NCBI GenBank assembly: GCA_009779835.1
Contig: WRBD01000009.1
Coordinates: 1-64,000 of the forward strand
Direction: 5' to 3'
DNA: 64,000 nucleotides
Source: Defluviitaleaceae bacterium
Lineage (GTDB): Bacteria > Bacillota > Clostridia > Lachnospirales > WQUN01
A model generated the notes under the pieces. The model had not been told where the DNA came from. It ran no database searches and saw nothing but the letters and a program-made list of their open reading frames with translations. Both the position numbers and the translations under genes were made by a program. Below are positions 16,700-27,846 of this stretch, one piece after another. Within the stretch, counting starts at the first letter, position 1. Each line of letters begins with the position of its first letter.

Positions 16700-16711
16700 T
16701 TTTGGTATAAT
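16683..16711 (+). promoter_or_regulatory. dnaA promoter
   Basis: TTGAAA (16683-16688), a 17-base spacer and TATAAT (16706-16711). The -35 lies in the end of the preceding gene. Transcription would begin near 16718, at the edge of the DnaA boxes, which suggests DnaA represses its own promoter. Confidence 0.8.
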
Positions 16712-16720
16712 CGAGAAAAG

Positions 16721-16753
16721 TTATTCACAGTCTGTGGATAACTCTGTGGAAAA
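16721..16753 (+). promoter_or_regulatory. Cluster of DnaA boxes upstream of dnaA
   Basis: TTATTCACA (16721-16729) and, in the opposite direction, TGTGGATAA (16733-16741) are both exact TTATNCACA boxes facing each other. TGTGGAAAA (16745-16753) is a weaker third copy. They sit at the start of the dnaA transcript and could serve both in autoregulation and in origin function. Confidence 0.85.
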
Positions 16754-16810
16754 GTCATTAATAACTTTTGAATAACTTTCTTTTTTATGTATTTGACGGG
16801 GGCTTAGGCT

Positions 16811-18127
16811 GTGGATATTAAATCTATATGGGAAGAAACTTGTAAACTGCTTTCAAAATCTATATCGGAAGTTGTTTTTGATACGATGGTTAAGCCCTTG
16901 GTTCCCGTTTCTTATGAGAACGGGGTTTTTACCGTCAGTGCGCGTAGCGATTTTTTCAAGACATCTGCAAGCCGTCATATACGCGAAATGACACGTTATG
17001 TTCGTTCCTTAACAAACGACGACGTTGAAGTTCATATAATTTCGCCTGAAGATTCCGACGACCCCACGCATTCCCGCCGCGTAAGTAATTACAGCAAAAC
17101 GGGTTTGCGGCCGCGTTATACGTTTGATACGTTTGTTTCAGGAAAATGCAACGAACTTGCCTATGCGGGTGCACGTGCCGTCGCAGATACTCCAGGGGAA
17201 GCAGAAGAATACAACCCCCTTTTTTTGTATGGCGGCGTTGGTCTTGGGAAAACGCATCTTATACATTCGATAGGAAATCAAATTCACGACAGCCGCCCGG
17301 ATTACAGGGTTTTATATGTACCCAGCGCAACCTTCACCAATGAATTTATTACATCCATACGCGAGAAAACAACACCGTCGTTTCGGAAGAAGTATCGAGG
17401 TGTGGATGTTCTGCTTATTGACGACGTACAATTTCTTGACGGCAAAATTGAAACGCAGGAAGAAATGTTTCACACATACAATTATATGACAGACATGGGA
17501 AAGCAAATAGTTTTCACATCAGACGTTCCGCCGAACGAGTTAAAAAATCTTGAAAGCCGTTTAACGTCGCGTTTTGCTTCCGGTTTAATAGCAGACGTAA
17601 GCATTCCCGATTACGAAACCAGGAGTGCAATCCTAGACAAAAAACTCGACCTCGAAAACCTTGAAATCCCTGCACCTGTAAAGGAATTCATATTAAAAAA
17701 TATAGTTTCAAACATCCGTGACATGGAAGGCGCAATTAATAAAATTTTAGCGTACTCGCGTCTTACCGATAAAAAAATGACCTTAGAAATGGCGCAAATT
17801 GCCCTAAAAGATCTTCTTGTCGCCAAAGAAAAGCCCGTTGTCACTATGGAATACATTCGCCAAATCGTAGCCGAACATTTCAAAATCACAATAGAAGACC
17901 TAAACAGCCGCAAACGAACGCAATCAATCGTTCTGCCGCGCCAAATAGCCATGTACCTTTGCCGGAAAATCCTCGACGTATCCCTTCCCGCTGTCGGTGA
18001 TTTCTTCGGAGGCCGCGACCACACAACCGCTATCCACGCCTGCAATAAAATCACAGCCGAACTTGATTTCGATGAAAAAATGAGACTTACAGTTGAAGAA
18101 TTGGAAATTAGAATTAACGGGGAATAG
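16811..18127 (+). CDS. dnaA: Chromosomal replication initiator DnaA
   Basis: 438 residues from a GTG start preceded by a GGGGG-rich site. Domain I is at residues 1-80, then comes a short linker. The AAA+ domain has Walker A 'GGVGLGKTHL', Walker B 'VLLIDDVQFL' and sensor 'VFTSDVPPNEL'. The C-terminal DNA-binding domain carries the DnaA signature 'VGDFFGGRDHTTAIHACNKI'. DnaA unwinds the origin. Linker domain II is short, as in many Clostridia. Flanking DnaA boxes and dnaN-recF-gyrB downstream mark the origin region. Confidence 0.98.
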   Translation: MDIKSIWEETCKLLSKSISEVVFDTMVKPLVPVSYENGVFTVSARSDFFKTSASRHIREMTRYVRSLTNDDVEVHIISPEDSDDPTHSRRVSNYSKTGLRPRYTFDTFVSGKCNELAYAGARAVADTPGEAEEYNPLFLYGGVGLGKTHLIHSIGNQIHDSRPDYRVLYVPSATFTNEFITSIREKTTPSFRKKYRGVDVLLIDDVQFLDGKIETQEEMFHTYNYMTDMGKQIVFTSDVPPNELKNLESRLTSRFASGLIADVSIPDYETRSAILDKKLDLENLEIPAPVKEFILKNIVSNIRDMEGAINKILAYSRLTDKKMTLEMAQIALKDLLVAKEKPVVTMEYIRQIVAEHFKITIEDLNSRKRTQSIVLPRQIAMYLCRKILDVSLPAVGDFFGGRDHTTAIHACNKITAELDFDEKMRLTVEELEIRINGE

Positions 18128-18345
18128 TACGATTCTTATGTGCATAAATACAAGTGGAATGTTAATAAAATTTTCATGTGTGAATTGTGTTAATAATTCT
18201 TACAATTATTATAGAGTTTTACACGGGGTTATCAATTAGACAAATGCAGTCACAGTTAGTGTTGCAAGGGGTTTTCCACTTTTGCACATAGCCTACTGCT
18301 ACCACTACTACAAAAGAATTATAATATATATTGGGGTGCGTGTTT
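18128..18345 (+). promoter_or_regulatory. dnaA-dnaN intergenic region, candidate part of oriC with dnaN promoter
   Basis: 218 bases. An exact DnaA box TGTGCATAA lies at 18139-18147. From about 18150 to 18215 the sequence is markedly AT-rich, suitable for unwinding. A possible promoter, TTGTGT (18185-18190), 16 bases, TATTAT (18207-18212), precedes dnaN. Only one perfect box is visible here, so the main box cluster may be the one upstream of dnaA. Confidence 0.6.
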
Positions 18346-19466
18346 ATGGTTTTTACCTGTGATAAATTTCAATTGCAAGATGCTTTGGCTTTGGTTGGGC
18401 GTGCAGTTTCTTCCCGTGCGTCTAATCCGATATTAGAATGTGTTTTACTTTCGGCAGAACCGGGGGTTGGTGTTACTTTAATTGGGAACGACAAGGAAAT
18501 TTATATTGAAACGGCGGCATTTCCTGCGGAGGTTGAAGTTGGCGGAAGTATTGCGCTTGATGCTAAACTTTTTACGGAAATAGTAAGACGCATATCGGGA
18601 AATTCCGTCGTTATTGAAACGGATGATTCTTTTAACGCGATTTGCAAGAGCGGACGTTCGCGGTTAAAAATTGCGGGACAGTCTTCGGAAGAATTTCCTG
18701 TTATTTCAGAGAACGAGCTTGGAGAAGTTACTTCGCGGTATAAAATTAGTTCTGCTTTATTGAAAAATATGATAAAACAAACTATTTTTTCCGTTGCGAT
18801 TGACCAGACAAAACCGATTCTAACGGGCGAAAAAATGGAAATCAAAAATAATATTTTAGAACTTGTTGCAATAGACATGTTTCGGATTTCTTACAGTTCG
18901 GTGGAAATGAGCGAGAATGCCACCGATTCAAGCGCGGTGGTTCCGGGAAAAGCATTGAGTGAGTTGTCGCGTATATTGCCGGACAGTGACGATGAAGTAA
19001 GTTTTTTTTTCACGCAAAACAAGGCTGTTTTTGAAACGAGCGGGTTTCAGCTTGTTTCGAGTTTACTTGCGGGAGATTTTATTCGTTACGACCAAATTTA
19101 CAATGAAGATTTTTCAACGATGGTCGTTGCAGACCGTGTGTTGCTTTTAAATGCATTTGAACGAGCGGTGCTTGTTGCTTCAGAGAATCGTATGTTGCCG
19201 GTTAAATTAGATATTGCAGATGACGATATTACAATTTCTGCCGTATCAGACCGCGGTCAAGTTGACGACGGTGTGCCGTGCGAAACAGAAGGTAAAGATT
19301 TGACAATTTATTTTAATCCTAAGTATTTTATTGATGTTCTTCGCGCGGTGGAAGATGAACGCGTTGTCATTAAATTCAACACGGTTTTGTCACCGTGTAC
19401 AATTCGCGGCAGTGAAAACGAAAAAAGTTTAAGATATTTAATTGTACCGCTTCGTCCTCCTGCCTG

Positions 19467-19467
<1 letters not shown>
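18346..19467 (+). CDS. dnaN: DNA polymerase III sliding clamp (beta subunit)
   Basis: 373 residues from the ATG at 18346, which follows GGGGTG; a TTG five codons upstream is less likely. Three repeated clamp domains are visible ('FTCDKFQLQDALALVGRAVS', 'ISSALLKNMIKQTIFSVA', 'LNAFERAVLVASENRM'). The end 'LRYLIVPLRPP' resembles the conserved 'YVVMPMR' tail. The clamp encircles DNA and tethers the polymerase. Its stop codon overlaps the recF ATG by one base. No yaaA-type S4 gene lies between them, unlike in Bacillus. Confidence 0.95.
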
Positions 19468-22453
<2,986 letters not shown>

Positions 22454-22577
22454 TAGATAAGCGAAACGGAAATAAGCGCTGGGGGAAGTATATGGTTGAT
22501 GATGGTAGGTATTGATAACACAGCAGAATCAAAGGTACAAATAATTAAAGAATTAAAAGACCCAAACAACAAATAGC

Positions 22578-22642
22578 AAAGCGAGGGCTGTGTGATTGCT
22601 TCGCAAATCGTTGCGCAAATCACACAGTCCTCCCTCGCTTTT
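22578..22642 (+). terminator. Long, probably bidirectional terminator after gyrB
   Basis: AAAGCGAGGG (22578-22587) pairs with CCCTCGCTTT (22632-22641), and the next ten bases CTGTGTGATT (22588-22597) pair with AATCACACAG (22618-22627). The result is a 64-base hairpin with a small bulge. The plus side ends in TTTT and the minus side in a short T-rich end, suiting its place between convergent genes. Confidence 0.85.
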
Positions 22643-22671
22643 ACATGCTTAAAGGGTTTGTTGAAATAAGC

Positions 22672-24182
22672 TTAGAACCCCAACTCCGGGAATTCCGGCA
22701 TATTTGTAGTGCAGAAATGTTTGCCGGGAATGTCGGAGAAGTCGGGAATGGGGAAGGTGAAATCAAACTCGTGGTATTGACTGCCCAAGTCAAGCTCTAA
22801 ACCGAACGACATTGCCGCTGTTGCTCCTGATATTGGACGTTGTGGGTCAAATCTTAAAGTGTCACAGAGAACTAATCCGACTTTTTCCCATCCCGTAACG
22901 TAATCAAGTGAGGGTATATCATTCTCCCTAATGCAAACATGTTCCAAATTAATGTTGTTTGACAAGTCTATGCCGGTAAGCCGGTTATTGCGAAAATCAA
23001 CCCAGCGTATATCCGGATTATTTGACAAATCCAAATTGTAAAGCTGATTGTTAAAAGCATTGCTTTCCCCCACCACGAGTCGGGAATGACGGGTTCGCCC
23101 CAATCGTCGGGAATACCCGTCTCAACACGTCCCCTATTAAAAAAGACGAAACTAAAAAACAATTCGCTGTTTTCACTTACTAACCTCTGTCCAATGGCTT
23201 CCAATTCTTTAAGTGTGGTCGGCGTAAATTCGACAGTAAAATGTCCACTACCGAGAAGACAGAAGCCAACCACTGTCCCGCCCGCAACTTCGACAGCTTC
23301 CGCTACAAGCGGCACAGCATCTTCACCCATGAGCCCCGCTGCACCAGCTAGATGGAAAACAAGTCTACTTGTGGAATATGGCGTTCCGTTAAGTCCAATC
23401 TCAACAAGCTCCGGGTCATGAGGAGGGGCTACTAGGTGCATAACAGAAGCATCTTTATAAGGCACACTCTCCACGGTATAAGTTGTTTCCAGTCCGGCGG
23501 AATCCTTTACCGTAAACACAATATGGCTTTCTCCGCTAGCGAAATTTAACGGGCCGGTTCCAAATGGAAACAAATCTCTCGGGTAGAGCTTTATGAACAA
23601 GGTATCATTTACGGTGTAAGAAACCCCTGTAATATGCGCTCCCCTGCTTGGGACAGCTATATATTCAATCGACATAGTACCAATCGTTATACGCCCGTCC
23701 GGGATAGGTGTCAAGAGGCTGAAATACGGCATATCTCCCGGCTCCGGCACATTATCTCCGGGATTATCGTCTCCCGGGTCATCGTCGTCGCCTCCGCCCA
23801 AATCACCCGAGCTAAACCCGTCACCGTTTAAAATATATTTTGTGGGTGTCGGCGTTGTTTCGCTTAGTTCATGCCGTCCACTAAGCCACACCGAAACCGA
23901 TTCCCCGGCGGGGATTATGCTATTCCAGCCAACATGGCTTATTCTCGTGCCGGCATTTCCGGTTTCAACTAATTTTCCTCCTGATATTCCGCTGTTGCCA
24001 ATCCTTAAAGAAACATCAGTTTCAATCTCCCAGTTGGCTATGTTTTCAGTTCCCGTATTGGAAATAATCATTTCCGCATTGTATCCGGTGTTCCAAATAC
24101 TTACGAAAAAAAGCTCCACTGAAAATCCGTTGCCATTGAAAATATGCCGTTCATTTGCAAACACAAATTGAACGGTCAGCAC
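22672..24182 (-). pseudogene. Frameshifted secreted protein with cellulose-binding-like domain and LRR end
   Basis: Two overlapping minus-strand frames read as one protein. The first (24182-22968) has a CBM2-like domain ('SIWNTGYNAEMIISNTGTENI', 'VGWNSIIPAGES'), a Gly/Asp/Pro linker, Ig-like repeats and a cohesin-like part. Its last meaningful residues are 'PVIPDSWWG'. The second frame continues with leucine-rich repeats ('NQLYNLDLSNNPDI', 'NNRLTGIDLSNN') to 22672. The switch falls at a run of five G (23067-23071 as C on the plus strand), and one more G would restore a single frame. The apparent start is also odd: a GTG inside what reads as a signal peptide, whose coding continues upstream to about 24240 without an ATG in frame. 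Real decay, a sequencing error or programmed slippage are all possible. Confidence 0.7.
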
Positions 24183-24388
24183 ACAAAATGCAACTACAAA
24201 AGCTAAAAATAATGCAATTGTCTTATTGATTTTTGTTCTTTTTACGTTGAATATCTCTCTTAAATGTCGGATAATTTCCCAATAAATGCATTTTACAACA
24301 TAACGTGTCGCATGTCAAACATGATAATGTGCAACATCTGATGTTGTCTGACATATTTTTGAGATTATTTTCTTTGCAAAATTCAAAA

Positions 24389-24667
24389 TTAACGCAAAAT
24401 TTCACGTCTTAGTTCGGATATGATTGCAAGATTCTTCCACGTCGGTTTCAGCGTGAGATTAATGTTGTATATATCAACCATAAATTGAGTATTGGAAAAC
24501 ATTAAATAACGTCGTTTGCCTTCTTCATATAATGTATCAAATGCAAAGCTGGACTTGCTGCTTCTAGACACACCGGTAATAACAGTTAGCTTGTTTTTTG
24601 GGATTTCTATATCAATATTTTTCAGATTATGTATCCGTGCGCCTGTAACTCTAATTTTCGTATCCAT
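24389..24667 (-). pseudogene. Truncated UvrA-like fragment
   Basis: 92 residues. The first 58 match the start of UvrA-family ABC ATPases ('[19 protein letters not shown]', 'KLTVITGVS', '[17 protein letters not shown]'). Full UvrA exceeds 900 residues, so this is a stub. The Walker A reads 'GVSRSSKSS' where functional UvrA has 'GLSGSGKSS', so two glycines are lost and ATP binding is unlikely. The last 30 residues ('[19 protein letters not shown]') do not match UvrA and may come from a deletion join. It lies just behind mrnC. Confidence 0.75.
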
Positions 24668-24703
24668 GAGTTATCACCTTTGTTTTTAAATATTAGGAAC
24701 TGT

Positions 24704-25093
24704 TTAGGTTATTCCTGAACAGTTCCTTACGCACATTAAAAAAACTTCGCTAAGCCTTGAAATTTCGCCGTTTTTGTGTAGGTGTCCGAACAAGGCTTCA
24801 AGACCGGTTGAGTGACGGTATTCCGAAACATCGGCATTTTTTGCCCGAGAAAGGCTGTGCAAATTTCGACCGCGTTTTAGTACAGCTTGCTCTTCGGGGG
24901 AAAGCTGCAGAAAAATTCTGTGATACATTTCCGACTGCGCCTTTGCAGAAACATAACTTTTTGCGCGACTGAACATATCGTGAAAAGGTACGCCTTCGCG
25001 AAGCAACATTTCGCGCACCATCAGTTCGAAAACCGCATCGCCAAGATATGCAAGTTCGGCGGCGGTGGAATGCCCGTTTATCCCCTGCGCCAA
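24704..25093 (-). CDS. mrnC: Mini-ribonuclease III
   Basis: 129 residues: an RNase III catalytic domain without a double-strand RNA-binding domain. 'ELAYLGDAVFELMVREMLL' carries the conserved acidic active-site residues; 'YVSAKAQSEMYHRI' and 'EYRHSTGLEALFGHLH' complete the fold. In Bacillus MrnC trims 23S rRNA ends with help of L3. It overlaps cysS by 16 bases, the usual cysS-mrnC pairing in Firmicutes. Confidence 0.95.
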   Translation of the reverse strand: MAQGINGHSTAAELAYLGDAVFELMVREMLLREGVPFHDMFSRAKSYVSAKAQSEMYHRIFLQLSPEEQAVLKRGRNLHSLSRAKNADVSEYRHSTGLEALFGHLHKNGEISRLSEVFLMCVRNCSGIT

Positions 25094-26541
25094 CGCACAC
25101 CACCCGGAGTATCTTCTAAAATAATTCCCATGCTTGATAATTCATCACGAATGCGGTCGGACTCAGCGAAATTTTTTGCGGCGCGAGCCGCTTGCCGCGC
25201 TTCGATTAATGCTTCAATTTCGGAATCATCCGTATTTTCGGTGACTGGTTCTTTTATTTTTATTCCTAAAATTTCGCAAAGATTTTCAAGCATCTCACGC
25301 AAATCAATTAGTAATTCACGCGAAAGCGTTTTTATTATTATTTCCGGCTGGCCCTCAAATTCTATGTGACGGCGTTTGTGGGTAGTTGTCCGTGCTTCCG
25401 CAATCTGTGTGTTTATAAATTTCACAAGTTCAAAAATTGCGGTGATTGCATCAGCAGTGTTAAAGTCATCGTCCATTGCTCGTGTAAATGGATTTGTGAG
25501 TGATTCTTTATATACAGATGTGTCGGTTAAGTCTGACACACCGTTTTCGGCATCTGTTAACGCGTGCTGCAAATTCGCATAGCAAGTTTTAATCCGTTGC
25601 AATCCCTGCCCTGCTGCTTTAAGCACCTCATTGTTAAACTCCATAGGCATTTTATAATGCCCGCTTAGCAAGTAAAATCGAATTACATCGGGTGAAAATT
25701 TTTCTGTCATTTCGCGGAACGTAAAAAAATTTCCGCGTGACTTAGACATTTTTTTATGGTCTGTCGTAAGGATTCCGCAGTGCATCCAAAAGCGCGCGAA
25801 CTCCTGCCCAGTTATGGCTTCGGTTTGTGCTATTTCGTTTTCGTGGTGAGGAAAAATTAAATCTTCTGCGCCGCCGTGAATGTCAATTTCATCACCAAGA
25901 TATTTTTTCGCCATTGCAGAGCATTCAATATGCCAGCCCGGGCGACCATCGCCCCACGGGCTTTGCCACGCGGGTTCACCTTTTTTGGCGGGCTTCCATA
26001 AAACAAAGTCCATCGGGTTTCGTTTGCCTGCTTCAACTTCTATACGCGCTCCGGCTTCAAGGTCTTCGGTCTTTTTCTTTGAAAGCTTTCCGTATTTTTC
26101 AAATTTGTTTACATCGTAGTAAACAGTGCCATTATTTTCATACGCATAATTTTTTTCTATAAGAGACGAAATAAGCGTGATGATTTCCGGAATTTCTTGC
26201 GTTGCGCGCGGATTCGTCGTTGCCGGCAGACAATTAAGCATAGAAAGGTCTTCCAGTGTATGCGCAATGTAACGCTCGGCTATTTCTTCCGTGGTGCAGT
26301 TTTCTTCTATGGCTTTCGCAATAATTTTGTCGTCGATGTCCGTAAAATTCTGCACGAAATTAACATCGTATCCGCGCCAAATTAAATAACGCCGTATCGC
26401 GTCAAATACGACGTAAAATCTTGCGTTTCCCATGTGTATATCGTTGTAAACGGTTTGACCGCATGTGTACATTTTTATTTTACCCGGCGTAATCGCGGAG
26501 AAATTTTCTTTCGTGCGAGTCATTGTGTTATAGATTTTCAT
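25078..26541 (-). CDS. cysS: Cysteine-tRNA ligase
   Basis: 487 residues from the ATG at 26541 after AAGGGG; an upstream in-frame ATG lacks a site. Class I synthetase: 'KMYTCGQTVYNDIHMGNAR' region with HIGH variant 'HMGN', KMSKS loop 'KKMSKSRGN', and zinc ligands in 'TCGQTV', 'WHIECS' and 'HGGAEDLIFPHHENE'. It charges tRNA-Cys. The stop of ispF overlaps its start and its end overlaps mrnC, giving a compact ispF-cysS-mrnC operon. Confidence 0.97.
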   Translation of the reverse strand: MKIYNTMTRTKENFSAITPGKIKMYTCGQTVYNDIHMGNARFYVVFDAIRRYLIWRGYDVNFVQNFTDIDDKIIAKAIEENCTTEEIAERYIAHTLEDLSMLNCLPATTNPRATQEIPEIITLISSLIEKNYAYENNGTVYYDVNKFEKYGKLSKKKTEDLEAGARIEVEAGKRNPMDFVLWKPAKKGEPAWQSPWGDGRPGWHIECSAMAKKYLGDEIDIHGGAEDLIFPHHENEIAQTEAITGQEFARFWMHCGILTTDHKKMSKSRGNFFTFREMTEKFSPDVIRFYLLSGHYKMPMEFNNEVLKAAGQGLQRIKTCYANLQHALTDAENGVSDLTDTSVYKESLTNPFTRAMDDDFNTADAITAIFELVKFINTQIAEARTTTHKRRHIEFEGQPEIIIKTLSRELLIDLREMLENLCEILGIKIKEPVTENTDDSEIEALIEARQAARAAKNFAESDRIRDELSSMGIILEDTPGGVRWRRG

Positions 26542-27026
26542 AATGCGCCCCTTTCGTTTAAAAGACAAACCGCGTGCGCGGCGATTCCTTCGCCCTCGCC
26601 GGTGAAGCCCATTCCTTCTTCCGTAGTGAATTTCACATTCACCATAGACGCAGGAATTCCGAGCGCGGTGGCGATATTGCCCTGCATTTCTTTGCGCAAA
26701 ATCTGCAATCGCGGAGCCTGCGCAATCACGGTAGAATCCACATTTTCAACACGCCATCCCGCTCTGGATAAAGACTGCCCAACTTCCCACAAAAGACGTA
26801 AACTAGAAATGTCTTTATAATATGGATTTTTGTCGGGAAACATTTGCCCGATATCGCCCATTCCCCCCGCGCCCAAAAGCGCGTCGATAACGGCGTGTAC
26901 TAAAACGTCCGCGTCTGAATGCCCTTCAAGTCCTTTTGAAAAGGGAATCTCCACGCCGCCAAGAATCAGCTTCCGCCCCTTCACAAGCCGGTGAACGTCA
27001 TATCCTTGCCCTACCCTAAGACTCAT
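26538..27026 (-). CDS. ispF: 2-C-methyl-D-erythritol 2,4-cyclodiphosphate synthase
   Basis: 162 residues from the ATG at 27026 (AAGGG site), the usual IspF length. It catalyses ring closure in the non-mevalonate isoprenoid pathway. Metal site 'GYDVHRL' (D-x-H), 'LEGHSDADVLVHAVIDALLG', 'GDIGQMFPD' and 'KFTTEEGMGFTGEGEGIAAHAV' are all present. ispD is not next to it here, unlike in many Firmicutes. First gene of the minus-strand operon with cysS and mrnC. Confidence 0.97.
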   Translation of the reverse strand: MSLRVGQGYDVHRLVKGRKLILGGVEIPFSKGLEGHSDADVLVHAVIDALLGAGGMGDIGQMFPDKNPYYKDISSLRLLWEVGQSLSRAGWRVENVDSTVIAQAPRLQILRKEMQGNIATALGIPASMVNVKFTTEEGMGFTGEGEGIAAHAVCLLNERGAL

Positions 27027-27072
27027 TATATCAAGCCCTTCCTGTATTTTATTATACAACACAGGAAAAACC

Positions 27073-27101
27073 TTGACAAATCAAAGAAAAAAAAATACAC
27101 T
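27073..27101 (+). promoter_or_regulatory. Strong promoter of the tRNA-Ser gene
   Basis: Perfect -35 TTGACA (27073-27078), 17-base A-rich spacer, -10 TACACT (27096-27101). Predicted start near 27108, eight bases before the mature tRNA. Confidence 0.85.
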
Positions 27102-27115
27102 CTCTTGTGCAGTAT

Positions 27116-27204
27116 GGAGACGTACTCAAGTGGTTTAAGAGGCGCGCCTGGAAAGTGCGTAGGTCGTGAATAGCGGCGCAGGAGTTCAAATCTCCTCGTC
27201 TCCG
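27116..27204 (+). tRNA. tRNA-Ser (anticodon GGA)
   Basis: Acceptor GGAGACG (27116-27122) pairs with CGTCTCC (27197-27203), with G as discriminator. The anticodon stem CGCGC/GTGCG holds the loop CTGGAAA, giving anticodon GGA. There is a long variable arm typical of serine tRNA, and the T arm GGAG-TTCAAAT-CTCC is complete. CCA is not encoded. It stands alone with its own promoter and terminator, divergent from ispF. Confidence 0.95.
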
Positions 27205-27209
27205 AAGGG

Positions 27210-27245
27210 AGCTTCCTCGACGTAAAGTTTGAGGAAGCTTTTTTT
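27210..27245 (+). terminator. Rho-independent terminator of tRNA-Ser
   Basis: AGCTTCCTC (27210-27218) pairs with GAGGAAGCT (27231-27239), followed by seven T. It starts six bases after the tRNA. Confidence 0.93.
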
Positions 27246-27802
27246 GATTTTCGGCTTTTTTCGTTGTCCTAAAAATTAGTTGTGGAAATTGAATTCGTCG
27301 GTGTGCGACGTAAGAAGTAACAACATGCAGTTGAAAAATCGCAATAAAAATTGTGTAAGCCGATTCATCCCCTACCCCTAACGTTTTATACGGCTTCTAC
27401 AATACCATCTTTTTACTAAGAAGTTTAGCACCCCATCTTGTTTATGGAATACAGGCAAAAATTGAATTTACAATTGACAAACTAAAATTGAACGGGGAAG
27501 TGTATGTTGAACGAAGGCATGAAGTTATACTGGATTACATAAGTGGTGGTGTTTCTTTTCCTTTCCTATAAACGTCGATTTACATTAACCACAAACAACA
27601 ATTCAGTCGAGGCAGTCGAGGAAGCTTCGGGTGTCGCTTCGTCTCTGAATGAAACAGTATACGGGAAGCCCTATGATTACGCCGTTTGCCGGGTGTCATG
27701 GGGATTTTTCTATGCTTGCTTTGAATCACTTTGTCACAACTTTTGTATTATCAAGGGATTTTATAAATAATTATGTAGATTTATCACGCCGCATTTGATA
27801 AA
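27246..27802. other. Intergenic stretch with a possible gene remnant
   Basis: About 560 bases between the tRNA terminator and the VanW gene. A plus-strand frame of 70 codons from 27359 to the stop at 27571 reads like real protein ('GIQAKIEFTIDKLKLNGEV', 'VERRHEVILDYISGG') but has no start codon. It is probably the tail of a lost gene of unknown family. A second frame (27543-27770) is low in complexity and rejected. No promoter is clear. Confidence 0.4.
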
Positions 27803-27820
27803 TTAATACAATAGTATTAA
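27803..27820. repeat. Perfect 18-bp inverted repeat upstream of the VanW gene
   Basis: TTAATAC (27803-27809), spacer AATA, GTATTAA (27814-27820). It ends 26 bases before the ATG of the VanW-family gene. Size and place fit an operator for a dimeric regulator, but it could also be a small mRNA hairpin. Confidence 0.5.
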
Positions 27821-27846
27821 CTTCTAAGGTGTAGGGTGTGGATAAC

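Noticed and set aside
22500-22577. 25-codon frame after gyrB (ATG 22500)
   Set aside because: Too short, poor spacing to the nearest GGGGGA, and it ends at the base of the terminator hairpin.
27543-27770. 75-codon plus-strand frame before the VanW gene
   Set aside because: No binding site, low-quality sequence and overlap with the end of the remnant frame.
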